Notes: generated by a model from the sequence alone, not told the origin. Positions 8,495-18,377 are shown, counted from the first letter of the stretch. The stretch is 64,000 bases of DNA from Candidatus Enterococcus ferrettii (GCF_017377655.1 NZ_JAFREL010000007.1:62001-126000); one strand, 5' to 3'. Numbers and translations are program-made.

Positions 8495-9670
8495 TTATTC
8501 TTTGGTCAGGAGCTCATCAGTTTTAATCGCCAAAGAAAGCTGTTCGTATAAAGCAAAGTCGGACAATACCAGAGAGTCATGACTTAGAAGCTCTTTTAGT
8601 TTGTGCAGCCGATAGCGAACAGAATTTTCGTGAATTTCTAAGGCATCCGCCATCATAGAAAGATTGCCTTCATAATGAATAAAGGCTCGGGCAGTTTCCA
8701 GCAGCTTTTGTTTTTTTGAAGGATCATTTTGTTTGATTTTATGCAGCAGCATCTGACTGTAACGGGAGAAGCTAGCGTCTTGATAATACGGAATTAGCAG
8801 CTGGTAAACACCCAATTCCTCATAACTGCTGACTCTATTTTGTGATTTTTCACCGAACTGGGCGCTTATCAAGGCTTCGGAGAACGCATTTTTCAATTCG
8901 GCTGTTTGGCGATAATCTAAGCTTCTGCCTACCATGAAATCAGTCGCAGGTAAGCCGATTTGCTGGAAGAGATCAGCAATCGGCGGAAAGCTTTCCTCCT
9001 TGAGCGAGTGCTTCTTTATGCCTAAAAGTACAAAGAAGCCTTGCTGATAACCGATACCCCGGATGAAAAAGCTGCTGTGCTGATAATTGTTTATTAAGGA
9101 TAGCCAATGAACAATGGGTAAATTCAAGCGATCAGGCAAAAGATAAAACAGAGCAAATTTTTTAAGCTGCTCCTGTTGAAACAATAGGGACTGAATCCTT
9201 GCTTCAGGAATCGCTTCACCAGCCAACAATTCCTCCACAAGCATTTCTAGAATCTTCTGTTGACCATCAAAGGAAATGACCTGCTTCAGCTGAAATAAAA
9301 TATCTTCGAAATGAGGAGTGGCTGACTGCTCATAAGTGAAAATCGGGAAATTAATTTCATTCGCATAGGCCAGGAGCTCAACAGGTAATTCTTGAAAGAA
9401 AATCTTTTTAACAATTAATCCGCTGACCCCATCTCGATAAAGCAGACGAATCGTATCCACCAGTAGATCGGGTTTATTTTTAGCAAAATACAAGCTCGTA
9501 ATAACTAAGGTGTTTACATCAAATTTTCTTTTAGGATGCAACCCCTCATCGTATTCATATTCTAAAATACCTACCGTAGTAATTTCGTTATCCAGTCCAC
9601 TTTTGCCTGCTGCCAAGCTTAAAAAATGAAAGTAATCAAAGGCCAACACTTCGCGAATCGCAATACTCAT
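8495..9670 (-). CDS. PucR/CdaR-type transcriptional regulator
   Basis: 391 residues. The N-terminal part (about 1-130) matches the purine-catabolism-regulator-like domain (contains LVITSLYFAKNKPDLL); the C-terminal part has the PucR-type helix-turn-helix, seen as NLSMMADALEIHENSVRYRL (about 340-360). Such proteins usually activate a neighbouring catabolic operon in response to a nitrogen compound. It is divergently placed, with about 200 bases between it and the amino-acid transport operon that begins at 9879, so that operon is the probable target. Effector unknown. Confidence 0.85.
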   Translation of the reverse strand: MSIAIREVLAFDYFHFLSLAAGKSGLDNEITTVGILEYEYDEGLHPKRKFDVNTLVITSLYFAKNKPDLLVDTIRLLYRDGVSGLIVKKIFFQELPVELLAYANEINFPIFTYEQSATPHFEDILFQLKQVISFDGQQKILEMLVEELLAGEAIPEARIQSLLFQQEQLKKFALFYLLPDRLNLPIVHWLSLINNYQHSSFFIRGIGYQQGFFVLLGIKKHSLKEESFPPIADLFQQIGLPATDFMVGRSLDYRQTAELKNAFSEALISAQFGEKSQNRVSSYEELGVYQLLIPYYQDASFSRYSQMLLHKIKQNDPSKKQKLLETARAFIHYEGNLSMMADALEIHENSVRYRLHKLKELLSHDSLVLSDFALYEQLSLAIKTDELLTKE

Positions 9671-9739
9671 GCCTTTCCTCCTTTGGGTATTTAATAATTA
9701 TGCATTCCAATCAAAGTAATTATAGCATTGCAGCAGCTC

Positions 9740-9760
9740 TTTTTGTACGATTCACAAAAA
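9740..9760. promoter_or_regulatory. inverted repeat in the divergent control region
   Basis: TTTTTGT and ACAAAAA are separated by seven bases, in the gap between the PucR-type gene and the operon it faces. A TATAAT at 9811-9816 has no good -35 box, as expected for an activated promoter. Operator role is an inference. Confidence 0.4.
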
Positions 9761-9878
9761 ATCGCAAACCAAATTGTATTATTTTCAAAAAAGTGAACAG
9801 CATTAGCAGGTATAATAAGAATAACCAAAAAATGTAGGGATAAAGGTGAATGAATATTCACTGCTTGGAGGGGAAACA

Positions 9879-11387
9879 ATGAAGAAAAGATGGTTAAGTA
9901 AATGGCCCATTTTGCTGCTGGGATTATTGATTGTTTTGACCAGTAGTATCAAAGGATATGCAGAAGAGGATGATTCACTGCAAAGAGTGTTGGATCGGGG
10001 AACACTCATTGTTGGAACATCTGCGGATAATCCGCCAAAAGAGTTTATTCGCATGAACAATGGTAAAGAAGAAATCGTGGGTTTTGATATTGATGTTGCG
10101 AAGGAAATTGCGAAGGAATTAGGGGTTGAGTTGGAAATAACCAACATGAAGTTTGATGGTCTGATTCCTAGTATTCAAACCAATGAGTTTGATATGGCAT
10201 TGGCTGGTTTCAATCCGACACCTGAAAGAAGAGAAATTGTTGGTTTTTCTAATCCTTATCATACTTTACCCTTTGTCATTTTGACGACCAAGGATAAAGC
10301 CGAGGTCTTCACTTCTGTAGATTCCTTAACGGGCAAAGAAGTGGCTGCTCAAAAGGGGTCTACTCAGGAAACCATTCTCAACGACTATTTAGGAAATGCA
10401 CAGCCTGTCGCGTTAGGCAAGCTGCCAGAGGTTATTGCGGAAATTAATGCTGGAACAGTGGATGCTGGCGTAGTCGGATGGTTAACGGCCCAGAATTATT
10501 TAGATGTTTATCCCAACCTAACGATTGCGGATGTTGAGATTGAGGTTCCTGAAGAAAAGATAGCTCAGGTAATTGCTTTCCCTAAAGAAAGCACGGCATT
10601 AATTGAACGAGTGAACGAAATCATCGCTGATATGGAAGAAAAAGGAATGATGGAGGACCTCTTAGACAAAAATATTGAACTGGCGAAGGCTGGTGATAGT
10701 CAAGATAGCCAAAGTATGTTGAAGACGTATGGTCCGCTGTTCCTGAAAGGTGCCCTAACAACAATTGGTGTAGCTGTAGTTTGTGTGCTTTTCGGCACCT
10801 TGCTGGGAATTTTGATTGCTTTGTTGAGAATTTCTTCCAATAAGCTGTTGAAAGCACTAGCCACCTTTTACATCCAGGTGCTTCGGGGAACGCCAGCCTT
10901 GCTCCAAGTATTCATTTTCTATTTTGGCCTTTCCATGATTATTTCTATTCCTTCGGTTCATGTGTGGGGTGTGAATCTAGCCCGTTTAATTCCAGGATGT
11001 ATTGCGCTGTCGATTAATTCCAGTGCTTATGTAGCTGAAATTATCCGCTCGGGGATTAACGCAGTCGATAAAGGACAAAGCGAAGCCGGTTATTCATTAG
11101 GATTAAACAAGCGGATGACCATGCGAGAAATTATTTTGCCTCAGGCCATTCGCAATATTCTGCCGGCGTTAGGTAACGAGTTCATTTCTATGATCAAAGA
11201 AACGTCCTTATTGTCAGTGATTGCGGTTTCTGAATTGATGTTTGTGGCGGATACAGTAAAGGCTGCGACCTATCGTACAATGGAATCACTCTTCATTGCA
11301 GCGATTATCTATTTCTGCATGACCTGTGTGGTTTCACTGCTGGTGGCTCGTTTTGAGAAAAAGTTGGCCCGTTCATCTAAAAGCTAG
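9879..11387 (+). CDS. amino-acid ABC transporter, fused substrate-binding protein and permease
   Basis: 502 residues from the ATG at 9879, preceded by GGAGGGG; a GTG at 9846 is less likely. Order: signal sequence (1-30, cleaved near GYAEE), periplasmic-type family 3 binding domain (about 35-265, with [15 protein letters not shown]), then a permease domain (about 285-495) with the EAA-type loop [16 protein letters not shown]. Fusions of this kind occur in the glutamine/polar-amino-acid uptake family of Gram-positives. It works with the ATPase encoded 11 bases downstream. The ligand is unknown; the enzymes in the operon suggest ornithine, lysine, arginine or a related amino acid. Confidence 0.93.
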   Translation: MKKRWLSKWPILLLGLLIVLTSSIKGYAEEDDSLQRVLDRGTLIVGTSADNPPKEFIRMNNGKEEIVGFDIDVAKEIAKELGVELEITNMKFDGLIPSIQTNEFDMALAGFNPTPERREIVGFSNPYHTLPFVILTTKDKAEVFTSVDSLTGKEVAAQKGSTQETILNDYLGNAQPVALGKLPEVIAEINAGTVDAGVVGWLTAQNYLDVYPNLTIADVEIEVPEEKIAQVIAFPKESTALIERVNEIIADMEEKGMMEDLLDKNIELAKAGDSQDSQSMLKTYGPLFLKGALTTIGVAVVCVLFGTLLGILIALLRISSNKLLKALATFYIQVLRGTPALLQVFIFYFGLSMIISIPSVHVWGVNLARLIPGCIALSINSSAYVAEIIRSGINAVDKGQSEAGYSLGLNKRMTMREIILPQAIRNILPALGNEFISMIKETSLLSVIAVSELMFVADTVKAATYRTMESLFIAAIIYFCMTCVVSLLVARFEKKLARSSKS

Positions 11388-11398
11388 GGGGAGAAAAC

Positions 11399-12133
11399 AT
11401 GTCTGAATTGATTCAAGTAAATGAGCTGCATAAAGCCTTTGGCGATAATCAGGTGCTGAACGGTATTACAACCAATGTAAAAAGAGGCGAGGTCGTAGTA
11501 GTTATTGGTCCGTCCGGTTCAGGGAAAAGTACATTTTTACGCTGCTTGAACCTGCTGGAAATGCCTACCAGCGGACAAATTATTTTTGAGGGGACCGATC
11601 TAACCGATCCCAAAACGGAAATTTTTCAGGTAAGAGAAAAGATGGGGATGGTTTTCCAATCCTTCAATCTCTTTCCTCACAAAACAGTCATGGAAAATCT
11701 GTGCCTGGCGCCTGTAAAATTGAATCGTAAAAATGCTCAGCAGGCCAGAGAAAAGGCGGAAGCTTTATTGAAGCAGGTAGGACTTTCGGATAAAGCAGAG
11801 GCTTATCCAAGTTCATTATCAGGTGGTCAGCAGCAGCGGATTGCGATTGCTCGAGCATTAGCCATGGAGCCGGATGTTATGTTGTTTGATGAACCAACCT
11901 CTGCTCTTGATCCTGAGATGGTAGGGGAAGTATTAACAGTGATGAAGGATTTAGCCCAAGAGGGAATGACCATGATTATTGTCACTCATGAGATGGGTTT
12001 TGCTAAAGAGGTAGGAGACCGGGTTCTATTTATGGACGAAGGAAAAATTGTTGAGGAAGCAGCACCCGTTGACTTGTTTGACCACCCACAGCATGCCCGA
12101 ACCATTGACTTTTTAAGTAAAGTATTGCACTAG
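11399..12133 (+). CDS. amino-acid ABC transporter ATP-binding protein
   Basis: 244 residues, GlnQ-like. Walker [10 protein letters not shown] (37-45), Q-loop in [12 protein letters not shown], signature LSGGQQQR (about 140-147), Walker [14 protein letters not shown] (about 160-172) and switch His in IVTHEMGF are all intact. It energises import by the fused binding protein-permease directly upstream. Start ATG has GGGGAG upstream. Second gene of a four-gene operon. Confidence 0.95.
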   Translation: MSELIQVNELHKAFGDNQVLNGITTNVKRGEVVVVIGPSGSGKSTFLRCLNLLEMPTSGQIIFEGTDLTDPKTEIFQVREKMGMVFQSFNLFPHKTVMENLCLAPVKLNRKNAQQAREKAEALLKQVGLSDKAEAYPSSLSGGQQQRIAIARALAMEPDVMLFDEPTSALDPEMVGEVLTVMKDLAQEGMTMIIVTHEMGFAKEVGDRVLFMDEGKIVEEAAPVDLFDHPQHARTIDFLSKVLH

Positions 12134-12155
12134 AAGAATTAGGAGGAAACCAATT

Positions 12156-13283
12156 ATGTATATTAAGCCTTTCGGTGTTGAACGCTGGCTTTCAAATTAT
12201 GAATTCAATGTCGATTACAACTTAACCAGCACATCCATCATTCCATTTTCGCTGGATGAGCTGTTAGAAGTAACCGGTGAAAACCCAGAAGAAGTGAAAG
12301 AAGCGATTTTTTCTTTGCGCTTAAGCTATGGTGCAATTGAAGGAAATCCTGATTATTTAGCAGGTGTAGCCAGCCTATACGATTCACTTGGTCCAGACCA
12401 AGTTATTTCTACTCATGGAGGAGTGGGAGCATCTCACTTAACCATGATGACCTTGATTGAGCCCGGGGATCACGTTGTAGCGATCCTGCCAGCCTACCAG
12501 CAAATCTATTCTGTTCCCGAATCGATCGGAGCTAAGGTGGATTACTTGTTTATGGAGAAGGCTGATCGCTTTGTCATTGATTTGGACAAGCTGGATGCCT
12601 TAGTAACGCCAAAAACTAAAGCGATTTGTTTTAACAATCCCAACAATCCAACTGGGCAAGTCGTCAGTGACGAAATCGTACGTGCTATGACAGAGATTGC
12701 GCGTAAAAACGATGCTTATCTAATTTGTGATGAAGCGTATCGCGGATTGGCTCACGAAGCCGGCTTTGGTTTATCAGTAGCTGACAGTTATGAAAAAGGA
12801 GTCAGTTTAGGAAGCATGTCAAAGGCGTTTGCCATGGCAGGTTTGCGTTTAGGCTGGATTGCGACACAGGATGAATGGCTGATTAAAGCAGTCGAAATAC
12901 AGCGGGATTATACCATGATCAGCTGTGGCGGGATTGATGAATACATTGCCGGTTTAGCATTGAAAAATAAAGAGGTTGTTTGCGAAAGGAACTTAAGCAT
13001 TGTTCGTCATCGAGTTGCCTTGTTTAATGACTGGGTAAAAAATGAACCGAAGCTTGATTGTGTCCTGCCACAAGGAGGCACAGTTTGTCTCCCTTATTAC
13101 CAAAGCAGCTTATCCTCTGAAGATTTTTGCCGTAAAGCGATCGAAACGGAGAGTGTGCTGTTGATGCCAGGCTCTGTTTTCGAATTGGAGAACTGTTTCC
13201 GCATGGGCTGTGCCCGCGAGCCAGAGGAGAAATTCCTAGCTGGACTAGAACGGGTTTCCAGCTTTTTGAAAAAGATTAATTAA
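12156..13283 (+). CDS. PLP-dependent aminotransferase, class I/II
   Basis: 375 residues of the fold-type I family. The PLP lysine is K223 in SMSKAFAMAGLRLGW; NNPNNPTGQVV and ICDEAYRG give the Asn and Asp/Tyr cofactor contacts. Such enzymes move the alpha-amino group of an amino acid to a keto acid. It follows the transporter ATPase by 22 bases and precedes an ornithine-cyclodeaminase-like gene by 10, so the four genes form one catabolic operon. The substrate is not evident. Ribosome binding site AGGAGGAAA. Confidence 0.9.
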   Translation: MYIKPFGVERWLSNYEFNVDYNLTSTSIIPFSLDELLEVTGENPEEVKEAIFSLRLSYGAIEGNPDYLAGVASLYDSLGPDQVISTHGGVGASHLTMMTLIEPGDHVVAILPAYQQIYSVPESIGAKVDYLFMEKADRFVIDLDKLDALVTPKTKAICFNNPNNPTGQVVSDEIVRAMTEIARKNDAYLICDEAYRGLAHEAGFGLSVADSYEKGVSLGSMSKAFAMAGLRLGWIATQDEWLIKAVEIQRDYTMISCGGIDEYIAGLALKNKEVVCERNLSIVRHRVALFNDWVKNEPKLDCVLPQGGTVCLPYYQSSLSSEDFCRKAIETESVLLMPGSVFELENCFRMGCAREPEEKFLAGLERVSSFLKKIN

Positions 13284-13293
13284 GGAGAAAACC

Positions 13294-14346
13294 ATGACAC
13301 AAATACGAGTATTAAACCAAGCAATGGTAAAAGAAGTCTTGTCAATAAAAGAAACGATTCAAACCGTGGAAGAGATTTATCGCGGAAAGGCTAGAGAAAC
13401 AAGTACACTTTGGCCGATGATCTTTTATGAGTTTGAACCGGGAAAAGCGGATATGGATATCAAATCTGGTTATATGAAGGAATTAGGAATTTATGGACTA
13501 AAATTGGTTTCTTGGTATGGCAGTAATCCACAGCAGCAATTACCTGCACTGTTTGGAACGACACTGCTGTTTGATGATCAAACCGGCGCACCGTTGGGAA
13601 TTGTGGATGCGGAATATATTACCGGTATGCGGACAGGTGCGGCAGCAGCTATTGGCAGCAAATATTTAGCTCGTCAAGATTCCGAAACCTTATTAATGGT
13701 AGGAACGGGGCATCAAGCGTTATTTCAGCTGTTGAGTCATTTACTCGTGATCCCCAATCTAAAGCAGCTGTTGATTTACGATCCTTTGGCAAAGGAAAAT
13801 GCCGATTCCTTCGTGGCAGGCTGTAAGGAGCAGCTGCTCCATTTATTGGATCAACCGAAAATCAAAGAAGACCAAGTCGAGCTGCGAGAGAAAATTGCAC
13901 AGCTGCAGATTCATGCGGTAGAGGAAATAGCCAATGCTGTAGGAGCAGCTGATATTATCGTAACAGCAACCCCCTCTAAGCAGCCGATGATTCAAGCTGA
14001 GTGGGTGAAGCCGGGCACACACTTTAGCTGTGTCGGTGCCGATATGAGCGGCAAGCAGGAAATAGATGGCGCTATTTTCCAACAAGCACGTCTCTTTGTG
14101 GATGATCGAAAGCAAGCGATAGCCGTTGGAGAAACCGAGCAGCCGATTAAACAAGGGTTAATTGATGAAGCAGCGATTCAAGGAGAAATTGGTGAAGTTA
14201 TTCTTGGATGGGTAGCTGGTCGTATCTCTGAAGCAGACATCACTATTTATGACACTACCGGAATTGCTCTACAGGATTTGGCAGTAACTAAACAGGTGCT
14301 TGATACTGCGGAGAAAAATGAAGTAGGTCAAGTAGTAGATCTATAG
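13294..14346 (+). CDS. ornithine cyclodeaminase / mu-crystallin family protein
   Basis: 350 residues. The Rossmann motif is present as VGTGHQALFQLL (about 135-146), and the N-terminal lobe has KSGYMKELGIYGLKLVSW, which carries the Lys that contacts substrate in the family. Family members include ornithine cyclodeaminase, alanine dehydrogenases, delta-1-pyrroline/piperideine reductases and tauropine-type enzymes, so the exact reaction is open. Last gene of the operon with transporter and aminotransferase; a strong terminator follows after a few bases. Confidence 0.88.
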   Translation: MTQIRVLNQAMVKEVLSIKETIQTVEEIYRGKARETSTLWPMIFYEFEPGKADMDIKSGYMKELGIYGLKLVSWYGSNPQQQLPALFGTTLLFDDQTGAPLGIVDAEYITGMRTGAAAAIGSKYLARQDSETLLMVGTGHQALFQLLSHLLVIPNLKQLLIYDPLAKENADSFVAGCKEQLLHLLDQPKIKEDQVELREKIAQLQIHAVEEIANAVGAADIIVTATPSKQPMIQAEWVKPGTHFSCVGADMSGKQEIDGAIFQQARLFVDDRKQAIAVGETEQPIKQGLIDEAAIQGEIGEVILGWVAGRISEADITIYDTTGIALQDLAVTKQVLDTAEKNEVGQVVDL

Positions 14347-14353
14347 AGAGCAG

Positions 14354-14410
14354 CTCAGGGAAACCAATAGTCAGCATCGACGCTGATTCGTTGGTTTCCC
14401 TGAGTTTTTT
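14354..14410 (+). terminator. intrinsic terminator of the amino-acid operon
   Basis: A 14-base stem (14354-14367 with 14391-14404) holds an inner hairpin TCAGC-N6-GCTGA and is followed by TTTTTT. Confidence 0.93.
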
Positions 14411-14431
14411 AGCAGCCTGCCGATTCTTTTC

Positions 14432-14461
14432 TTGTCTAAAGCTGCTTGCCTATGCTAGAAT
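14432..14461 (+). promoter_or_regulatory. sigma-A promoter of the cysteine desulfurase gene
   Basis: TTGTCT (14432-14437) and TAGAAT (14456-14461) with an 18-base spacer; TGC directly before the -10 makes it an extended -10 promoter. Confidence 0.6.
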
Positions 14462-14496
14462 AACCCTACTTTAACTATAGAAAGGTTCGTAGACTT

Positions 14497-15642
14497 GTGG
14501 AATCAATATATTTAGATCATGCAGCGACCAGTCCCATGCATCCTGAAGTCATTGCAGTGATGGCTGATGTTATGCAAAATTATTATGGCAATCCTTCGAG
14601 TATCCATCATCTGGGCCGCTCCGCTTCTTACAAATTAGAAGAAGCCCGAGAAGTGATCGCCAAAAGCCTAGATGTGAAGCCTCACGAGATTATCTTTAAC
14701 AGTGGTGGAACTGAAGGGGATAATACCGCGATTTTAGAAACGGCATTTTCTCGTCAGACCCAGGGAAAGCATTTAATTACGACGCGGATCGAGCACCCTG
14801 CTGTTTTAAATACCATGCGTTATCTGGAAGATAAAGGCTTTGAGGTGACTTATTTAACAGTTGACCAAAAAGGCCGTATTTCACTGGATGAGCTGCAAGC
14901 TGCTCTGCGAACCGACACGATCTTAGTTTCTATTATGTACGGGAATAATGAAATCGGTAATTTGCTGCCGATAAAAGAAATTGGGGAGCTGCTAAAAGAG
15001 CACCCCGCTTATTTCCATACAGATGCTGTTCAGGCTTATGGCAATCAAACGATTCGCCCCCATGAATGGGGCATTGATTTATTAAGCACCTCTGCTCATA
15101 AGGTCAACGGACCCCGAGGAGTAGGCTTCTTATACAAAAACGACGATATCCGCTTGCCCTCTTTATTGCATGGTGGTGAGCAGGAGGAGAAACGCCGGGC
15201 TGGAACAGAAAATCTGGCTGGCATTTGCGGATTTGCCAAAGCAGTCGAATTATTAACTTTAGAGGAACGAGACAACCGAGCACAAGCCTATCTCCAGTTT
15301 ACTAAGATGATTTTACAGAGCTTAGATGAAGCGGGGATTGACTATGAGGTGAATGGCGAATTAGAGAACAAACTGCCCCATATTCTGAATTTGCGATTTA
15401 ACGGAATTGCCAGTGACTTACTGCTCATGAAATTGGATTTAAAAGGGATTGCTATCTCTACAGGTTCAGCATGTACTGCCGGCAACGTAGATCCTTCTCA
15501 TGTGTTGGAAGAGATGTATGGAAAAAATGCGTCTGAGGTAAAAGAATCCGTACGGGTAAGCTTTGGCTACGGCAACACAGAAGCTGAGGTACAGCGCTTC
15601 ATCCAGGAACTGATTGCAGCAATTCAACAACTAAGAAAGTAG
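14497..15642 (+). CDS. cysteine desulfurase (NifS/IscS type)
   Basis: 381 residues, GTG start with AAAGG upstream. It removes sulfur from L-cysteine as an enzyme persulfide. PLP lysine K202 in SAHKVNGPRG, His in TRIEHPAVL near residue 100, and the persulfide cysteine C326 in STGSACTAG. In many Lactobacillales a desulfurase of this type stands directly before DUF1831 and mnmA and supplies sulfur for tRNA 2-thiouridine. Here DUF1831 is adjacent but mnmA is 4.7 kb away. It is therefore probably the MnmA sulfur donor, by synteny only. Confidence 0.93.
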   Translation: MESIYLDHAATSPMHPEVIAVMADVMQNYYGNPSSIHHLGRSASYKLEEAREVIAKSLDVKPHEIIFNSGGTEGDNTAILETAFSRQTQGKHLITTRIEHPAVLNTMRYLEDKGFEVTYLTVDQKGRISLDELQAALRTDTILVSIMYGNNEIGNLLPIKEIGELLKEHPAYFHTDAVQAYGNQTIRPHEWGIDLLSTSAHKVNGPRGVGFLYKNDDIRLPSLLHGGEQEEKRRAGTENLAGICGFAKAVELLTLEERDNRAQAYLQFTKMILQSLDEAGIDYEVNGELENKLPHILNLRFNGIASDLLLMKLDLKGIAISTGSACTAGNVDPSHVLEEMYGKNASEVKESVRVSFGYGNTEAEVQRFIQELIAAIQQLRK

Positions 15643-15703
15643 ATTGAATTACGCGCTCGTTCCCTCTATAATAATAGGTAACGAAAAAAGAAGAGGTGAG
15701 CGC

Positions 15704-16051
15704 ATGGCTTTTGCAAAAATAGCCACAGTAGAAGGTGCGAAAGTAAATTACAGCTTGGCACCAACTGCTAAAAAATACACATTACGAGACAATGGATTCA
15801 CAGAAACAACTTCGGGCAATTTTCAATTAATTCGTCCACTAGACGCAACTCCCCAAAGTAAAGAAGGCTTCAAATTAAAAATCACTGTCGCAAAAGATTT
15901 GCAACAGGTCAAAATGTCAATCACAACGGCTAATGGTCTAAAATCGGTGAATATTTTCAAAGATGACACCCATGTTCTATTACAGGAAAAGTTTTACTTT
16001 TTAATGGATGGCATGATTGACCGGGGACTTTTTGTAAAAGTTAATAACTAA
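15704..16051 (+). CDS. DUF1831 family protein
   Basis: 116 residues from the ATG at 15704, supported by GAGGTGAG upstream; an in-frame start at 15644 has no ribosome binding site. It resembles the DUF1831 family, small cytosolic proteins of Lactobacillales that sit between a cysteine desulfurase and mnmA. No catalytic motif is visible. A role in sulfur transfer to tRNA is suggested by context only. A terminator follows. Confidence 0.8.
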   Translation: MAFAKIATVEGAKVNYSLAPTAKKYTLRDNGFTETTSGNFQLIRPLDATPQSKEGFKLKITVAKDLQQVKMSITTANGLKSVNIFKDDTHVLLQEKFYFLMDGMIDRGLFVKVNN

Positions 16052-16060
16052 TGAAGAAAA

Positions 16061-16098
16061 CAATTTCCGTCTAAATTTTTGACGGAAATTGTTTTTAT
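16061..16098 (+). terminator. intrinsic terminator after DUF1831
   Basis: CAATTTCCGTC (16061-16071) pairs with GACGGAAATTG (16081-16091), followed by TTTTTATTT. Confidence 0.9.
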
Positions 16099-16177
16099 TT
16101 GTTCTTTAAAAGGTTCAATTGGAAAAGAATATGGTACACTAAAGACAGTTATCTTTAATTGAAAAGAAGGTGAAACA

Positions 16178-16825
16178 TTGAGGCGGAAAATACAGACAAT
16201 GATGCATCACAAAATTATTTCTGAATTTCGACACCTAACAGGTCTAACCATCGCAGTAGATGATTGTGCCTACCTGGCAAGAAAGTTTCAGTCATTTGGA
16301 ATAGAGGATTACATCATTGCCTATTATGAGGGGAACAGTTATTTTACTCGATACATACAGTACTACGTAGAGATGCTTCCTTGTTGGGAGTACAAAAAGG
16401 ATTATTTAATACCATTGATTTTTCGTGAAATGCCGGATACCCATAAGATGTTTCAGGAGCCCTACCGCTGGGAAGCCTTTTTCAAGTTGTTGGATTGGTA
16501 CCTAACCTACCAGCCTGAAAAAGTTCTGATCAACTGTCAAAATAAACAAGGCAAAAGACAAGTCGTGGATACTGCTTTTTTAGTTTTTCGTTTATGGGAA
16601 ATTTGTGATGGGGCAGCCTTTCCGATTGGTAATTTAAATAACCTATCAGAATTTCAACATTGGGATCATATCTTCCATTTAATCGATACCGGAAAATCAT
16701 TTCGCAGAACCAAAAATTTTAACCCTGAAAAAATTGAAGATTTAACCCAGCTTGAAGTAATTATTGGAATTATAAAAATGCGTTACCAAGCTATTTTGGA
16801 AAGACAAGGTTACCAGCTGAAATAG
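16178..16825 (+). CDS. unknown protein, 215 residues
   Basis: TTG start at 16178, fixed by AGAAGGTG five bases upstream. The protein is soluble, rich in Tyr, Trp and Phe, has no signal peptide or membrane span and shows no motif I recognise; LDWYLTYQPEKVLINCQNKQGKRQVVDTAF is the most conserved-looking part by composition (given as residue range about 105-134). It lies between terminator-ended DUF1831 and an aldo/keto reductase, as the first gene of the block that separates the desulfurase from mnmA. No function is proposed. Confidence 0.75.
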   Translation: MRRKIQTMMHHKIISEFRHLTGLTIAVDDCAYLARKFQSFGIEDYIIAYYEGNSYFTRYIQYYVEMLPCWEYKKDYLIPLIFREMPDTHKMFQEPYRWEAFFKLLDWYLTYQPEKVLINCQNKQGKRQVVDTAFLVFRLWEICDGAAFPIGNLNNLSEFQHWDHIFHLIDTGKSFRRTKNFNPEKIEDLTQLEVIIGIIKMRYQAILERQGYQLK

Positions 16826-16879
16826 CTTGTGACCTTTTTTGCTCTTTTTAGCGTATACTAAATGTGAGGCGGAGAAAAA

Positions 16880-17725
16880 ATGATTATTGAATTGGGACAA
16901 AAACGGGTACCAGCCATTGGTTTGGGGACTTGGCACATGGGTGATGAAATTGGAAAGCGCCAACAGGAAATCAAAGCACTGCGGTCAGGGATTGACGCTG
17001 GAGCACGAGTAATTGATACAGCAGAAATGTATGGTGATGGCCGATCCGAACGTTTAGTGGGGGAGGCAATTGCTCCATATGATCGGACCAGCTTGTATTT
17101 AATTTCTAAGTTTTATCCTTGGCATGCTGATAAAGACAATCTACAGTATTCTTTGGAGCAAAGTCTTTCACGTTTGAAGACTGATTATTTGGATCTGTAT
17201 TTGCTGCACTGGCCGGGCAATGTACCTTTGGAAGAAACAGTTACTGAATTGGAACGTTTGAAGAATGCCGGCTGGATTCGCCAATGGGGAGTATCCAACT
17301 TTGATACTAGTGATATGCGGGCTTTGTACAGTATTCCTAAAGGAAAAGGTTGTCTAACAAATCAAGTACTTTACAATCTAGCAAGTCGAGGAATAGAATA
17401 TGATTTATTGCCTTGGATGAGAGAACACCAGTTACCATTGATTGCTTATTCACCGATTGCTCAAGGCGATACGCTGGGAGCACGTCTACAGGATAATCCA
17501 GTCCTGCAGGAAATTGCCGCAAATCATCAGGCGTCCATTTTTCAAATCTTACTGGCGTGGGTAATTCGGGATGGCAAAACACTGGCGATTCCTCAATCGG
17601 GGAAAGCACAGCACGTATTGGCTAATCTTCAAGCGCTAGACATTCGGTTAACTGCGTTAGACTATGAACGGTTAACCCGTGAATTTCCGAAGCCGGAAAA
17701 GAAACAACCATTAGACATATTGTAG
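16880..17725 (+). CDS. aldo/keto reductase
   Basis: 281 residues. The AKR signatures are present: GLGTWHMGD at the start, DTAEMYGDGRSE (Asp and catalytic Tyr near 47-53), the catalytic Lys in LISKFYP (about 77) and His in LLHWPG (about 112), plus the C-terminal IPQSGKAQHV cofactor site. It reduces aldehydes or ketones with NADPH; substrate unknown. Start ATG preceded by AGGCGGAG. It is followed with no gap by a phosphoesterase gene, so the two are probably one transcript. Confidence 0.92.
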   Translation: MIIELGQKRVPAIGLGTWHMGDEIGKRQQEIKALRSGIDAGARVIDTAEMYGDGRSERLVGEAIAPYDRTSLYLISKFYPWHADKDNLQYSLEQSLSRLKTDYLDLYLLHWPGNVPLEETVTELERLKNAGWIRQWGVSNFDTSDMRALYSIPKGKGCLTNQVLYNLASRGIEYDLLPWMREHQLPLIAYSPIAQGDTLGARLQDNPVLQEIAANHQASIFQILLAWVIRDGKTLAIPQSGKAQHVLANLQALDIRLTALDYERLTREFPKPEKKQPLDIL

Positions 17726-17734
17726 GTGAATGAA

Positions 17735-18340
17735 ATGAAATTTTTTATTGGTGATACCCATTTTTTTCATGAGAATCTATTAGGGGACAACGACTTCGCC
17801 CCTCGTTTATTTGATACGGTGGAAGAGATGAATCAACAGCTGGTTGCAAGCTGGAATGCTGTGGTAAAAGAAAAGGACACCGTTTATCACGTAGGAGATG
17901 TAGCGATGCATCCAAACTATGAAAAAGGCAATCAGGAAATTTTGGATCAGCTTTTGCAGCTGAAGGGGAAGATTGTTTTTATTAAAGGTAATCATGATTC
18001 TCGGGCTTTTTTCAATTTTTTAGCTGCCAACGATCCCATGATGTTAGATGGAACACCTAAGTTTGCGTTTCATGATGTTGGAGCGATTGTAAAGTTTAAT
18101 CACCATCAGTATTATTTGACCCATTATCCAATGCTTCTAGGCACCACCTTGAACATTCGCAATCTGCATGGGCACATTCATCATTATAGTATTCCAATTG
18201 CAGAAGATATCAACGTGGGTGTCGATGCACCGGAGCGGGATTTATTACCAGACAAGCTGCCTTTTGGTACACCACTTTCTGAGCATATGATCGATAATAT
18301 CGCAGAAGCCAAGGCTAGAGAAGTAGCTAAATTAACTTAA
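17735..18340 (+). CDS. metallophosphoesterase
   Basis: 201 residues from the ATG at 17735. The ribosome binding site AGGTGA overlaps the stop codon of the reductase gene, which decides for this ATG over the GTG at 17726. All calcineurin-like motifs are seen: GDTHFFHEN (6-14), GDVAMH, KGNHD, HYP and HGHIHH. These bind two metal ions for phosphoester hydrolysis. The short, single-domain form is like bacteriophage-type and YfcE-like phosphoesterases; the physiological substrate is unknown. Confidence 0.9.
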   Translation: MKFFIGDTHFFHENLLGDNDFAPRLFDTVEEMNQQLVASWNAVVKEKDTVYHVGDVAMHPNYEKGNQEILDQLLQLKGKIVFIKGNHDSRAFFNFLAANDPMMLDGTPKFAFHDVGAIVKFNHHQYYLTHYPMLLGTTLNIRNLHGHIHHYSIPIAEDINVGVDAPERDLLPDKLPFGTPLSEHMIDNIAEAKAREVAKLT

Positions 18341-18343
18341 AAA

Positions 18344-18377
18344 AATTGGGCAGCTGAATCAGCTTGCCCAATTTTTT
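18344..18377. terminator. bidirectional terminator between convergent genes
   Basis: AATTGGGCAGCTG pairs with CAGCTTGCCCAATT (one bulge), with A-run on the left and T-run on the right. It can end transcripts from both sides. Confidence 0.88.
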
